From Phoebastria nigripes (taxonomy: Eukaryota > Chordata > Aves > Procellariiformes > Diomedeidae): a DNA stretch of 64,000 nt. A program made the translations under genes and the position numbers. How positions within the stretch are numbered: position 1 is the stretch's first letter; each line of letters starts with the position of its first letter. The notes under the pieces are model-generated. The model was not told the origin of the DNA. It saw only the letters and a list, made by a program, of their open reading frames with translations, and did not search any database. Location of the stretch: assembly GCA_035582835.1 (NCBI GenBank), contig JAYKAV010001997.1, positions 872,885-936,884 of the forward strand, read 5' to 3'. Below are positions 13,431-26,132 of this stretch, one piece after another.

Positions 13431-13960
13431 TGCTTTCCAAGGGCTTTCCAAGCCGGCGACGCCTGCCGGATTGGCCCCGGGGCTCCCTTCTCGCGTCCGA
13501 CGTTTGCTGCCGCCCTCACCCGGAGGGGGCCCGGCGGCGGCGGCGGCTCCGTTCCCCCCNCACCGCCCCGGAAGTGGCGGCCCAGGCCCCCTCCGGGGCG
13601 GTGGGGGGGAACGGGGCCGCCGTCGCCGAGCGCGGAGCGACGGTCCGCTGCCGCGGGGAGGTGCCGCCGAGCTGAGGCGCTGTGAGGCGGTGAGAGGGGC
13701 CAGGCCTGTGCCGGGTGTGGGCGGGCGCAGGACCGGCTAGGGGTGAAGGGGGGGGCTCGGTGAGGTGATAGAGAATGGCGGGCGGGGAGCGCGTGTCCCG
13801 CTGGCCGGGGCCTGTATGGGAGCCACTGCCGGGCCGGGGGACGCCGCCTGCCCTGCTGCCGCGGGAGCTGGGGATACGCGGGGCAAGATGGCCGCGCTGG
13901 AGCCTGACCGCTTGCGGCTGCACAGGGGCAGCCGGGGCTCTGCGGGCCGTGGGGTGCCGC
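13430..13960 (+). promoter_or_regulatory. Orphan CpG island / candidate promoter between IDE and MARCHF5
   Basis: About 530 bp are strongly GC- and CpG-rich, inside otherwise AT-rich DNA. An ETS/GABPA-type site, CCGGAAGTGGCGG, lies at 13568-13580. A YY1-type AAGATGGCCGC lies at 13885-13895; YY1 elements of this kind usually read in the direction of transcription and sit just downstream of the start, which favours + strand output. A donor-like GAGGCG|GTGAGA occurs at 13688/13689. A good acceptor, T-rich and ending CAG at 14001, follows. None of the frames across the island resembles a known protein. I recall no protein-coding gene between IDE and MARCHF5 in other vertebrates. Most likely it is a lncRNA promoter or an island acting as an enhancer. 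Confidence 0.6.
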
Positions 13961-15060
13961 AGGCTCCGTTTTATCTCACACAGCCGTCTCTTTTTTTTCA
14001 GGGGGTAGGGGGTGGCCATGAATTAACAGGGGGTTAATTTGCAGCAGCATCAAGCGCAGCAAGTGGAGCTGCAGTTTTGCCGTGCATTGAACGTGAGACT
14101 GACGTGATGCCTGTTACTCTGAGGAAAAAAATTACATATATCGGGTCACAGGCATCATGAGTGAGATTATCTAAATTCATTGGCACTGCAGACCCCCGTG
14201 CTGCCCCTGGCACTGCCGACTTCCCACCCAGCCCTGGGGAAGCTTGTACTTGTGGAGTGCTTGGCACTGTAACAACAGGCACCACAGGGAATCTCAGAAA
14301 AACAGCAGCAATTTTGCCTTCGGAGCAAGTTTCAAAGAGAGTGGCATGCAGGGGGCTGTGGAAAAGAGTGAATGGTCACATCACGGACAGATTCCTTCAC
14401 AAAAGAGGGCAGAAATAAGATTGCGTAGGCCACGGTGGTTCTGGTATTTCCTAGCATTTGGCATCATGGAGGGCTTGGCAGTGAAGTGCTCAGTAGCACA
14501 GACTTGGGGGTGTAACTGCCAAGTGTTCAAACAAAAGAAAAGGGAAACTGAAAGTGGGGGGGAGCAGCTTTAACTATGTGTTATCTTGGTGACTCGGACA
14601 CGCGTTGTCTCATGGGGGAGAGCCACGGGATCTGTCACGTGCTGGATGTGCCAGTGGTGAGGACGTGTGTGTCTGTGCGATAAGCCCACGTCACTGCCAT
14701 TTCCAGGTGCTGGAAAGCAGCAAAGGAGCTGAGGCACGCACTCTGGTCCAGCCTCTGATGGTGACAGCCCTCCGTGTCTTCTTCCTGACCATCCCCTCCC
14801 TCCCCTGTCTCTGGATCCACATCCTTCTCCCCTGGCCAGTCTCAGTGCTCCTCTCACCCATTTGTCACCTGCCTCCTTCATCCCAATCCACGATCCACTG
14901 CCCCCCACACCCTGAGCCCTTCTGCAGCTCCCAGAAGCTGTGTCACAGATTAACGCCCACAATCTCTTACCCATTTTTCTCAATGACTACTCAGTCCCCA
15001 ACGTCCTTGTCCTTCATTCACTACAGCTGTTGCTGAATCCACCTTTTACCTTTTGCCTTA
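13640..15060 (+). ncRNA. Hypothetical spliced transcript starting in the orphan CpG island
   Basis: This is inference only. The island offers a plausible donor at 13688/13689 (GTGAGA) and an acceptor ending at 14001, behind a run of T. Downstream to about 15.06 kb the sequence is moderately GC-rich with several unconnected frames: 85 and 109 codons on +, 143 codons on +, 137 codons on -. None looks like a conserved domain. I could not define its 3' end. The nearest + strand poly(A) signal I noted is the ATTAAA in the LTR at 15896. Confidence 0.25.
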
Positions 15061-15452
15061 GAGTAGGATAGGCTAAGTAGGGAAGTCATTGAGAGCTCTG
15101 GAGGACAGGCTTTCTGCTTTCAGGTCCAGCTATACAGCACTGCTGGTAGCGATAAGGTGCTAAGACCCATTTCTTCTCTTAATGTGCCCCTTAGACAAAA
15201 AACCCTTGTGAAATTCCAGTTCAGTTTCATCAAATCCCAACTGAGCAGCTTCAACCTTTGAATTTTCAAGGTGTTTGGGAAGATTCTTCATACAAGTCAC
15301 AAAAGCCACCACCAATCTGAAGTCCTCCCCTACCACCTAATTTTCAATTCCCTGCTTCAAACTTCAAGACTGTTAGAGACCTGCCACAATTTCTCATTAA
15401 GTGACCAAACTATCACAGAAGAAATCTTCCATAGTTACTCACTGCGGGCCAC
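14040..15452. other. Intergenic, GC-moderate, pyrimidine-rich stretch
   Basis: There is no recognisable gene. A C/T-rich segment on the + strand (about 14760-14935) produces the long but low-complexity 143-codon frame at 14605-15036. Nothing in it suggests a domain. Confidence 0.5.
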
Positions 15453-16027
15453 TGTCCTGGTTTCAGCTGGGATGGAGTTAATTTTTTTTTCCTAGTAGTT
15501 GGTATAGTGCTATGTTTTGGATTTAGTATGAGAAGAATGTTGATAACACACTGATGTTTTTAGTTGTTGCTAAGTAGTCTACTAGTCAAGGACTTTTCAG
15601 CTTCCCATGCTCTGCCAGGTGCACAAGAAGCTGGGAGGGAGCATAGCCAGGACAGCTAACCCAACTGGCCAATGGGGTATTCCATACCATGTGACGTCAT
15701 GCTCAGTATATAAAGCTGGGGGAAGAAGAAGGAAGGGGGGGACGTTTGGAGTGATGGCATTTGTCTTCCCAAGTAACCGTTACGCGTGATGGAGCCCTGC
15801 TTTCCTGGAGATGGCTGAACACCTGCCTGCCGATGGGAAGTAGTGAAGGAATTCCTTGTTTTGCTTTGCTTGCGTGCGTGGCTTTTGCTTTACCTATTAA
15901 ACTGTCTTTCTCTCAACCCACGAGTTTTCTCACTTTTACCCTTCCGATTCTCTCCCCCATCCCACCGGGGGGGAGTGAGCGAGCAGCTGTGTGGTGCTTA
16001 GTTGCTGGCTGGGGTTAAACCACGACA
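15453..16027 (+). mobile_element. Solo LTR, avian endogenous retrovirus (probably ERVL class), copy 1
   Basis: This 575-bp element begins TGTCCTGGTTTCAGC and ends GGTTAAACCACGACA, so it has the TG...CA ends of an LTR. Flanking 5-mers GCCAC (15448-15452) and GTCAC (16028-16032) form a duplication with one mismatch. The promoter layout is CCAAT at 15669, the palindrome TGACGTCA (CRE/ATF) at 15692-15699, and TATATAAA at 15707-15714. The ATTAAA signal is at 15896-15901. This implies U3 to about 15737 and R to about 15917. No internal retroviral region or second LTR is adjacent. It is closest to the copy at 50399, with roughly 15 differences by eye. Confidence 0.9.
15692..15714 (+). promoter_or_regulatory. 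LTR copy 1 core promoter: CRE palindrome plus TATA box
   Basis: TGACGTCA is a perfect CRE/ATF palindrome, placed 7 bp before TATATAAA. The same pair occurs in all three LTRs, with the same spacing. That is expected of a retroviral U3 promoter. Confidence 0.75.
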
Positions 16028-19000
16028 GTCACATAGCATGGTGTTCAAAGTTTGACAAGGTTCTTCTTAGCAATTGGAAACATGGTCTCATTAAAGGCAG
16101 TATCAGGCGACTTGGTGGTGGTAGCAGCCTTCCTCTGTCAGGTGGGAGTAGAGGAGAAGGAAATATTTCCTTGCAGAGCTCTGTAACTTAAGGGTGACAG
16201 CCTTGAACAGAAAGGATCCTGCACATTCATCTCCCAAAACTTGTGTTAATAGTCTCCTCTTGTCTCTAGACTTTCTAGTCTGGGGGAACTCTGTGTATGC
16301 GTAGGTGTGTGCAGGCACATGAGTGCTGGGGAAAGAAAAACAATATGAGCCTTCACTACAGAGCAGAAGAAGAAAAATTGCTTGGCAGCAGTAGGTAACA
16401 CTCATTAACCACATACTTTGCACAGTGAATGAAAAACAGAATTACACAGCAATATGGGAATTGTCTGCCCCTTTCTCTGTTCTTTGCCGTGCCGCGGGAG
16501 CTTCCTTTTCCCCTGAGTCAGGCGCACCGCTGGGTGTGAGCATCCCTGGGCTGCACCTCGCTGCGATGGCTTGCTAATACATCTGCTTGGAAGAGATGCC
16601 TGGTTTGCACATTGAAAGGATAACCTGCTTATCCTGTTTTCTGTAATTCTGTCACACAGAGCAAAAGCTCATCTGACTGGTTTAACTTAAGGGTAAATAC
16701 AAGGCAATGTGGTTGGAGGAGATATAGAAAATGGAGAAGGGATTCTGAATCAGCTGATTTGTATTTAAAGGCTTTATTCTGCTTGCTCTCTCTTTCTAAA
16801 AATATTTTTTTCCTGGTTTGGAGAAATAAGCTATAAATGATACCCTGGCAAGAACTGCATAAAATCTGACAGATTAATAAATTGTACTCTCCAGAGCTGT
16901 AAGCTTGAAAAGAACATTGCAGAGGTAATGCATGTTCTTGGCTTGAGAGAAGTCCTGTCCATTAGAAATATACCCCTCTGAAGATTGATCTGAACTTTTG
17001 AGCTTTCAATTGAATAATTGCTCTGTGAGATTTGAAATATTTTGAATTATTTAATTTCCCATTCACCAAAATTGAATAACATTGCAGTTGGCGATTTAAA
17101 ATGTTGTTGAATTAATTATGACATTTTGTTAAATTCCCTTTGGTCTTTCCTTTGTCAGTTTTTTATTTCAAAGACCTCAGCTAATGCAGAAGGCATATCA
17201 CCCCAATACAGAGGAGAGATGAGTCAGAGATTTGTCAGCTTGAATGGCCTTAGACCTACTTATGCCTACTAACCACCGTGATGCAAGTCTGAAGTGATGT
17301 TACTTACATATTAAAGAGCAAAACTCAGAAAGCTAAAGCTTCCTTGCTAAGCTCTGTTCTTCTGACCTATCTGCTACAGACTTGCACTCCTGCTGCCTGA
17401 CGCACACATGCTCCAAGCGGAATGGGTGCCACCAGCCCCTACCGCTTCCGGCAGGACTTACCACATGAGCTCAAGCGCAGCATTTTTGGTCAAAGCTGGT
17501 TTAAATATTGATGCCTCAGACCACAGGCAGTATAAACGCCTATGATCTGCCTCATCTCCAAACTGCAAACCGAACATGCTACCCATATTAAAAGAAGAAA
17601 GGCCTGCAGCCATGACTTAGAGAATATATGATGGGAAAGGAAATTAAACCCTTGCTGATGATAGGCCTGTCAAAGCCTTTTAGGATGCGGCACGTTGGTC
17701 TGTAACATTTCAAATTTCAGCTGAAGGCAACTTTCTCCCTTGTCTGTATCCTATAGCTGATTGTTGTGTCATTCCTCCAACTTTATTTTTCTCTGGCATA
17801 ATTTATGGCAAGCTATTTATGGGACTAGAATAACTGTCAGCTTGGAGAAGGGACACAGTTCCTCTGGTATACAATACGAGTTAGAAGGCTGTTAGAAGGT
17901 TGCTGTCCCAAAATGGATAGTGGTATACTTATACATGAAAGGAGAAAAGATTTGTTGCTTACTCCAGTTTCTTGCCATCCCCTATTCTTGTAATGAATAG
18001 CCTAAGTTTAATTTCAGGATTCTGTATTCTGTTTCTGTTTTAGGTATGTTATGTTGTATACTAACGTCATCAATACACTAAACATGTTCTTTCTTACTTG
18101 GACTTCCTATGCCTAATGTTACAGTTGATGATTATTTTTAGATTATGAGAGAGTTATTGCTGTCATATAAATCCCCCTGAGACACTGGTTTTCATTTAAA
18201 AGGGCAAGTGCATTTGTTTTGTTACTGCACTCTTGTCTCCATTTTACTGCATGGGAGCAAAATTTATTTCAGACAAATGGTTCTTGCCTATTTTTATATA
18301 TCCTTTTATACGCTGTTCATTAACTTTAAACATCTTTTGATGAGAGAGCAAATCAACAGGCTAAACAGTAATTATCTCCCACAAATCACCTATCCTTGAC
18401 AGAATAAGGCATATTTACAATTTATTCACCAGTGTTTGGTGGCAACCACTTCATGATAAAACAGAATGCTGATGTTACGAGGTACAATCCAAAGATAAGC
18501 CGTTATCTAGACAGGACTTCAAGAGCATGACATGAAAGTTTTAAACAAAAAGAAAAGTGAATTTATATTTTGGGCTTAGAAAAAAAGGCAAAGGCTGGAA
18601 CTGAGAACAATCACAAACCTCTTCTGAAAAAATCAGTGCATGCTCATCACCTTGATGCTTGCAGGCAGATTCAGAAAAACCTCAGCTCAACAGCAGGTGC
18701 CCACATGAGGGAAAAAAGCAATCTTCCCCTAGGATTCAATCCTCAGACTAACCACCACCTGCTGTTTTTTGAGAGAGGAGTTATCCCTGGAACACTGCAT
18801 TTGCATTGTGTCTGCTAACGTCAAGGCTTAACACAGGACAAAAACATCATGAATTTAGCAGAAGTACCAATTCAGATAAGTACAGGCTCAGCTGTTGCTA
18901 AATTGGCAATTATAACTAGATAGTCTCTGCTCTCCCGCCATCATCATTGTCGGCGCTGGAAGTTTTGTCTCAGTTCAGCGAGTATTCTATTTTGTAAGCT

Positions 19001-22000
19001 CTCATTTGTCTTCTGTTTGACAGCTTACAGTGATTTTGTCTAGCTGTACTGATGAACTGCTGTCAATGGAAAAAGCGCCAACCACCAGAGGCAAATGAGA
19101 AGTATTAGCCAAAAATCTACAATTCCTACACAGTTGGAAAATGGGGAGATTAACTATAAAAGGACTGAACCAGAATATGAGATCAGATCATCTTCTCAAA
19201 TACTGCATGTGTTCAGGACTGCAAATCCATATCCAACTATGTTTATCTCTGACCTTTAAAAGTAACTTTTCAGCACAACCATAACTACTGGCAGGAGCAG
19301 CAGAAGCAGGAAAAAGAAAACAAAGTGCTGGCAAGTCCCAGCATTTACCTGCTGGGAGCCTAGATCTGCTTTCAGATAATGCAGAATTTTCAAATGCCAG
19401 CATCTGCTCTAGGCTTACATTGCAACCACAGCTGTGATAAGGAGGGATGATCTTGTTCTAGACATGATATGAAATCTGTATCTCTTTTCTGCCAAGCAGT
19501 TGGTACGGTTCCAGAATCCTGCCACAATGCTCTCATTTATATCTTCTGTTATTTTGCAGGCTCTGAGGCTAACCTGGCCTCTGTAAAGCTGTTGCACTGT
19601 GGTCTGCCTGCATTTTGGTGTCAGAGCCTTATAATGCACCACTAAAGACAGAGAATTTTTAAATAAAAATATTGTACCTGCTGGGGAAAAGAAGTGCATG
19701 AAGCTTGCTCAATAGAGCAGATTAGTCTCAACCCCATCCTTACTTGAAGCAAATAACAGCTAACTCAGCTATCTGCATTTAGGCTGTGCTTTCACCACAC
19801 GGTGATGGCAGAGGGCACCCTGTGCCCTTTATGCCTTTGACTCTACAGCATGATTCATGGGCCTTTCCTATGCCCTAGGAGAACTGGACTTGACCTCCCT
19901 CCCAGAGGAAGAGAGAGGTACTATTCTGCCAGCCTGGCTCCAGTACAAAGTACTGGACTTTCAGGTCAGCCCAAAGCTCTGTAGTTGCCCAGTGCCCCAA
20001 GAACGGACCTCTGGTGCAGGTATGCAATAAGCTGGCACCATCTCAGGTGTGCAGATCCCTTTTCTGTATGCATCATTAAATAAGAGTACGGGAAAGAGGG
20101 TCTCAGCCCAGCTCTGAGCTTTCTCCCAGCAGTCCTTATACCTATCCTGCTGCTTGAGCTGGGAGGAGGTTACCCCTGCTGCCTGGATGAGCTGTTAGCA
20201 GCAAGTGGTGGTCAGGCCCCAGGACAGGGGCATCTGCTGTGGACTGCAAGTGCTTCCTGTGGAGGCAACTGAGCCTGAAGGCAGGAGCAGCAGGGTCTCA
20301 CCCAAAAGAATCCCACTAGCATCAAGCAATCATGTGGAAAGTAGGAATGGGCAAGGTGCAGTACGATTTGAAGTGTCAGGTGGCATATCCATGGCTTATT
20401 CCATCACAAAGTTGCTCTGTGTGCATCTGCTCATCCAGCAAAGACCATACCTGAGCTGTGTAACTGCACCTTGAACCAGCTGAAATTTAATCTGTAAGAA
20501 CATGCAGCTGTGACAAACTTGTCAAATACGCTCAAGAAACCCCACTCCTCCATTGGGATTGACAGTTTATGTTGTCAAGTGGTTGCTTTGTTTCTATAGA
20601 TGGGAATTTGTTTGTGGGACTTCTGGGACTGAAAAATTAGATTCTGCAGATAAAAGTGACCCTGCAGTCATTGTCTGTAGCATCCCTCACACGTCAGTCA
20701 CTAGCTGATTTTGTTTCATCAGGTGGTTCTTCACATCCTCTGGCTTTTCCGCATGCGCTCCTATCTCCAACTAGGTGAGACCCCTGCGCAAGATGAAGAG
20801 AACAGTGTTTGAAGGGCAGGGTGGCCAATACAGTAGGCTGCCACTCCGGTACCTCCCTTTTGTTTTGGTACCAGTATTGAGCAAAAAGGCAGATTTTGTT
20901 TTGTGTGTGTGCATGGGGGGGGTGGTATAAACTGATTAGATGTTTCCTTTTTTAATGCTAATATATTTTAAAAGACAAAATGAACTATATGCACCACTCA
21001 AGACATAGCACCAAGTTCACCTGTTAATAGTACTAGAGTTTAACTTCATTGTACACTCTCCCCATCCTTCTGCTTCCTTACCTATTGGACAGGGAATATT
21101 AAGTCATGTTACTGTATTTTGATGGTGATACTGTTCAGTTCCTCTGCAAGTCAATTAGTAAAAAAAGAGACTTGACTTTCAAAAAAAGGTTGTTACAGAA
21201 AAAAGATATTTTGCAGCCATCTAATTACATCTCAAAAATGCAATAATAAGGAAAGAATCTGCTTTGGGAATACAGGAAATGTTAGGATGCAAAAATACAC
21301 CACTCACTTTTAGAGTCTGCTTGCCATGTGCCATATAATTGTGGTGCATATTTGATTTATCCTAATTACATTTCAGTATATTTATTTGCTTTCTGACTGG
21401 AGCAGAACTGCCACATACTGAATTCAGCTTGCTTATGCCTTTCGCGCCTTTCCTGTGGTGCGCAGTATCACAAGCCTTGTTCTTTTAAAAACAGAATAGA
21501 ACCAAAACAAAACTAAAAAACCACCATCCAAGCTGCACATCATGGCTGATGTATAAATACTCAGTATTTTCTTGGTCATGTTCATATGTATGCAAACGTG
21601 TTTTAACACTGGCTCAGTGGCTGCCATTCATGAATATATGTTAGGTGCAAGAAAAGGATTACATGGCTTCCCAGATGATTATGCAGCTGCCAAAAGGGAT
21701 GAATTCAAGTCTTATGCAATGCTTTTTAAAACACTTTGTTAATTTGCTTCTGAGGAATATCCAGATGCAACTAATTACACTGTAATGAGGCTCCTAAAAC
21801 TGACCATCTAACAGGCTTTTGAAGGTGTCCAGTTTATTATACAGAATGATTTGTTTAGACTTTCTTTAAACTCTTCATATGTGGATGCCATAAACAGTTG
21901 TATTCCTCAGTGATGAGACACTCTAAGTGAGGTTTATGGGATTTAATTAATGTGGTAAGAAGGACAAATAGGAGAACTGTGGCATACACATTCTGCTTGT

Positions 22001-22748
22001 CAATTGCAGGTTTGCAAATAATTACTTATGTAACAGCTGAATGCCAGCTACAGTAAATAAGGACTTTGGCCACCATTGACAGTAAGAAGCTAGTAAAGTT
22101 AGTTAATACATGTATCTCATGCAGTTTTGGGAGGTGTCTGCAGTATTGTTTTCCTTTCTAACAACCTCCCATAATTACACTATCTGCAATTGCAGTTTTC
22201 CATGCAGGGATTTTTCCCTGTCTTGGTACTTAGTTAAAAAGACTGAGGCACAGAGAGCTCAGTGCTGCAAGCCACATGGTATTGACCTTTCCAGAGGATG
22301 TACTCAAGATTCGTGCTTGGTCAAGAAAGGCCCCATGATGCTTAGATTTTTGAGGAGAGAAGATGATCCCTGACATCTGGGGCAATCTCCATGGTGTGTT
22401 GCTGGAATCATCTCTAAAATGTCTCCACAGATTCCACTAGTAAAGCTGTTTTATATTTTTCTTGGTCCTAATCTGTAGTTTAGGACAAAATATTTCTGTA
22501 GGCTGCTAATGACTCTACTCTTAAGTAGAGTATATAAAGGGATTCCAACACATAGTGTATGTGATTTAGCTCAGCAAGAACAGAAATGCTTTGAGCAGGA
22601 GTTGCTGAGAGGAATGTTATGGACTGTCTGTGATCACCTACTCCGACTCTATCTAAAATAGCTTAAGACCTGAAGGCTTAGGAAATACACATACATTTTC
22701 TGTCATTTGGCATATAAGTAGCTACATGTAAATGTTATAAATGTATTT

Positions 22749-22791
22749 AAAAAAAAAAAAAAAAAACAAAAAACAAAAAACAACCAAAAAC
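22749..22791. repeat. Poly(A)/A-C low-complexity tract
   Basis: An 18-nt A-run continues as mixed A and C without G or T for 43 nt in total. It may be a decayed poly(A) tail or a simple repeat. Confidence 0.85.
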
Positions 22792-25700
22792 TATGTACTG
22801 AGTCTCACCACCTATTAACCAGAAGAGCTTTCACTTTTGAGCCCCTTTAGAAAGGAAAATAGAACAACTCTGTTCATAAAGAATCTAGAGCTGAACAAAG
22901 AAATGCAAGCACCCGTACTTTTGAAATAACTTGTGAATTTACTCCGTAGGTTAGTTTGCATTTTCATTCCTCTTTGAAACGAGAAGGGAAAAGAAGCCTA
23001 GTTACCAGCAAGGTGGTATGCGACTTAAATACATAGCACAATTCTGTGTCTGCGATAGGATACAGCGCTTGGTAATGTGGGAAGGTCAGTTGCATTACAG
23101 TATTTAATTTATGCTAAGTGGAAAGCACTTTCATTTTTATAGTACCTTGAAATTTAACAACACTCTGGGGTAGAGAACCCTGCAGTTAAAAGATACCATT
23201 GCTTTTTCAAAAGAAACCACTGACAGAACAAAAAGCCACTGCGTTGCATTTAAAAGGTACCAAAGAATTTAAGAAAAAACTGAAACCTTTGTTTAATGAA
23301 GTTCAGACTGAATTATGCTTATAGGTTAGCAACAATTTTCTATGCCCCTCCCAGCAGTCAAAAAAATTGCTGTTGTGTTGGTTATGAGAAATCCCACTAG
23401 CCATTCATAGCTTGGTACTGAGGGAATTTTGGATTCAGTATGTCAAAATGGCATTTTTTTTTTCTGCCTCTGAAGTGATCTTCAATTAAGTTTTTATTCC
23501 TTCAACTCCCCCCCCAAAGGCTTTCATCATGTAACTTGCGCTCCATAAAGCTTCTGCGATACTCCTCATCCAGAGGGAGTTATTATAATGTTATATATAT
23601 TTAACCAACATCTGTCTTGGATTAAAAGAAAATACAAAAATCCCTGAAGCTGAAGTGCAAATATACTGAAGAAGCAGGACTTTGAAACAGCAAGACCACA
23701 GTGCAGGAGGAAACAGAGTAATGCAAGCAGCTCAATGCAAGAGTAATGCTGCAAACTATCACTAGTAACAAACTCGGAACTACCTACGCAAGGGAGGTAA
23801 GGTGGCAGAGATTTTCTTCTATCAAGTTAGTCAAACACTTCTGAACCAGCTACCATGTTGCTGTAGGAGAAAACAAAAACCACTCTTAATTTTCACCAAA
23901 ATAAAATCATTTTTGATTCTGTGCTATCTTATCTATTCTATCTTCTGTGCATGAGAAGTGTCTGGAAAACTGGTAGGGGGAGGCTCTTGCAGAGGTAGTG
24001 AGTACGGATATTAGCTTCTTGTAATGATTCATGGCAAAGAAATGACAATTACTCACAAAATAGTCCTTAGACATACAGTAAATACTTGGATCAGTGTGTT
24101 CCTTTATCAGCTCCCGTTTGCTGCAGCTAAGTGTTACTGAGTAAGAGTGGAGGAGCAATTGAAAAATACAAAACACCCAAAGCATCAAGCTGTGCATGCT
24201 GTATCAGAGCAGTCTGAAGCTAGAAATAAGTTGCATAATTTATTTTTAAATAAGCATAGTACTTCCTATGGAGGCCCACTGCTTAGGCAATTGCTTTTCC
24301 ATGGCTTAGTCATCCAGCATTAAATGAGGTGGCTGCAAGATATGTTTTGACAGGTGCTGCTGAGCTGTTTAGTTGAGGCAGTTTCAAGTCATGTCTGCTA
24401 TTTGCTTTTAGTGGTTCTGGAATGGAATTTTTCTACTGAACTACTTAGTATAGTACAACCAGAAATAACTGCTTTACGCTTACAATATTCAGAGGTGCAA
24501 AAGCAATTAAATATCCAGAGCATGTGAATAACTAACTGGCAAGAACAGACAAAGAGGCCACAGATCTTTAAACCTTCTTGAGGTATAGGGGCCATGATCT
24601 AATGGAGATAGTTCATCCCTGTTTACAGAACAGATTCCCCACACGCACCCCCCGCCCCCCCGCACTCACAGTAATATTTTCTTTGCGCACATGCCTTGTG
24701 ACTGTTGCNTTTCTGGAAAGTGAGCTGTATTACTCAAGCTCTCGAATAAGGCCTCAAAATGAATTAATAAAGCCTACCCTGGACTTCTATAAATTAGTAA
24801 AGCAGAAAGAATTTGAATGGTTGAAATGCTGGGCAAACTTTGGCACGTATACTTCAAGTTTTACAGCACATTCCAATAGAGCAACCTGCTAAACAGCAAT
24901 GAAGAAAGAAGTCTTGGCCTCAGTGCCTACAAGAATTGAACCAACTCATTAAGGAACACTGGCTTCTGATTTCCCCAGATTATGCTGGAATTTAGTGAAA
25001 CAGATTAAAGTGAGATCTTTCCCAAAGTCACAGCAAGTGTGAGTGACTAGTGGAAGATGATGTGCCTTTTCAGTCAACAGGGTTAGAAGATGGTAGTTCA
25101 GGTACTGAGAGGCTGTGAGGATAAGGAGGATGATGTACTGCCAGGTTCAGTGGTGTATTCCGAGTACATATGAGAAAAGTACTTATTTACATCATTAAGT
25201 TAAATATCAAGGCACATGTGTGGCTTCTTGAAGCACTCAAGTTTTTTTCCCCCAGAAAACCCAGGTAGAAACAGTAAGAATAAATTGTCAATAAGTCATG
25301 GTAATAGAAGAGTCAAAGGTCTCAGTTTAGGGAAATGGAGCTAGAAGTAAGCAATCTGGCAACAGCTGAATTCCTCAAATGTTGAAGTGAAAAGAAATTA
25401 AGCCATTTAGATTAGTGAAGAAGAAAGTAGATAATTAACACTGCACAGTCATCTTAAATACTGCCTGCCTCAAATTCTGTTTAGTTGACAAAACTGCAAA
25501 TAGAGTTGATCCTGACAGTGTGTAGTAGTGTGATGGATTAAACTGTTGCCTCAGTCCTAGCAAGAACCATTTTCCAATATATTGATATTTACATCTACTT
25601 ATCTATAGCAAAGAAAACTTTTAGAACAATTTTATTTATACACACACACATATACACTGAATTAATAAAAACTTCTGAAAATTCAGGACAAAGGCTAGTT

Positions 25701-26132
25701 TCCATAAACAGTTCCTCTCCCAGGCTAAGGCACTAGTTAACTGTCAGCCTTCTTGAAGTTTCTTCAATCTAACAAGTGCCATCCCAGTCAAGTAGCCACG
25801 TGTCCCTGTCTTTTGAGAAAAAATAGGATGAAAATTAAGGTGATGATAACACTTACATGCCAAAACAGAATCACTTCAATTTTAATCACCCTTCAAAAGC
25901 AAAACTTATTCTCAAACTGCACAAGAACTAATGAATACTCAACTACTTTTTGGGTTTGGATAGTAAGTTCTGTTTCACACTATGTAGAGCAGAGTAGTGA
26001 CTTTGCAAGGGCAAGAGGAAGGGGCCTATTAGTGAGAAGACAACTCCTAAGACTGTTTTTCAGAATTTCCTAGCTTTTACCTATGATCCTATCTCATGCT
26101 TTCCTCTATCAACCCCCACTCCAGCATGCTTT

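Noticed and set aside
13516..14019. 167-codon minus-strand frame across the orphan CpG island
   Set aside because: It is a low-complexity Pro/Arg/Ala frame with an undetermined codon; several overlapping frames of similar length occur on both strands.
14605..15036. 143-codon + frame (and 137-codon - frame at 14570-14983) as a novel gene
   Set aside because: The + frame follows a C/T-rich stretch and the - frame its G/A-rich complement. Neither has domain-like features or good splice boundaries around it.
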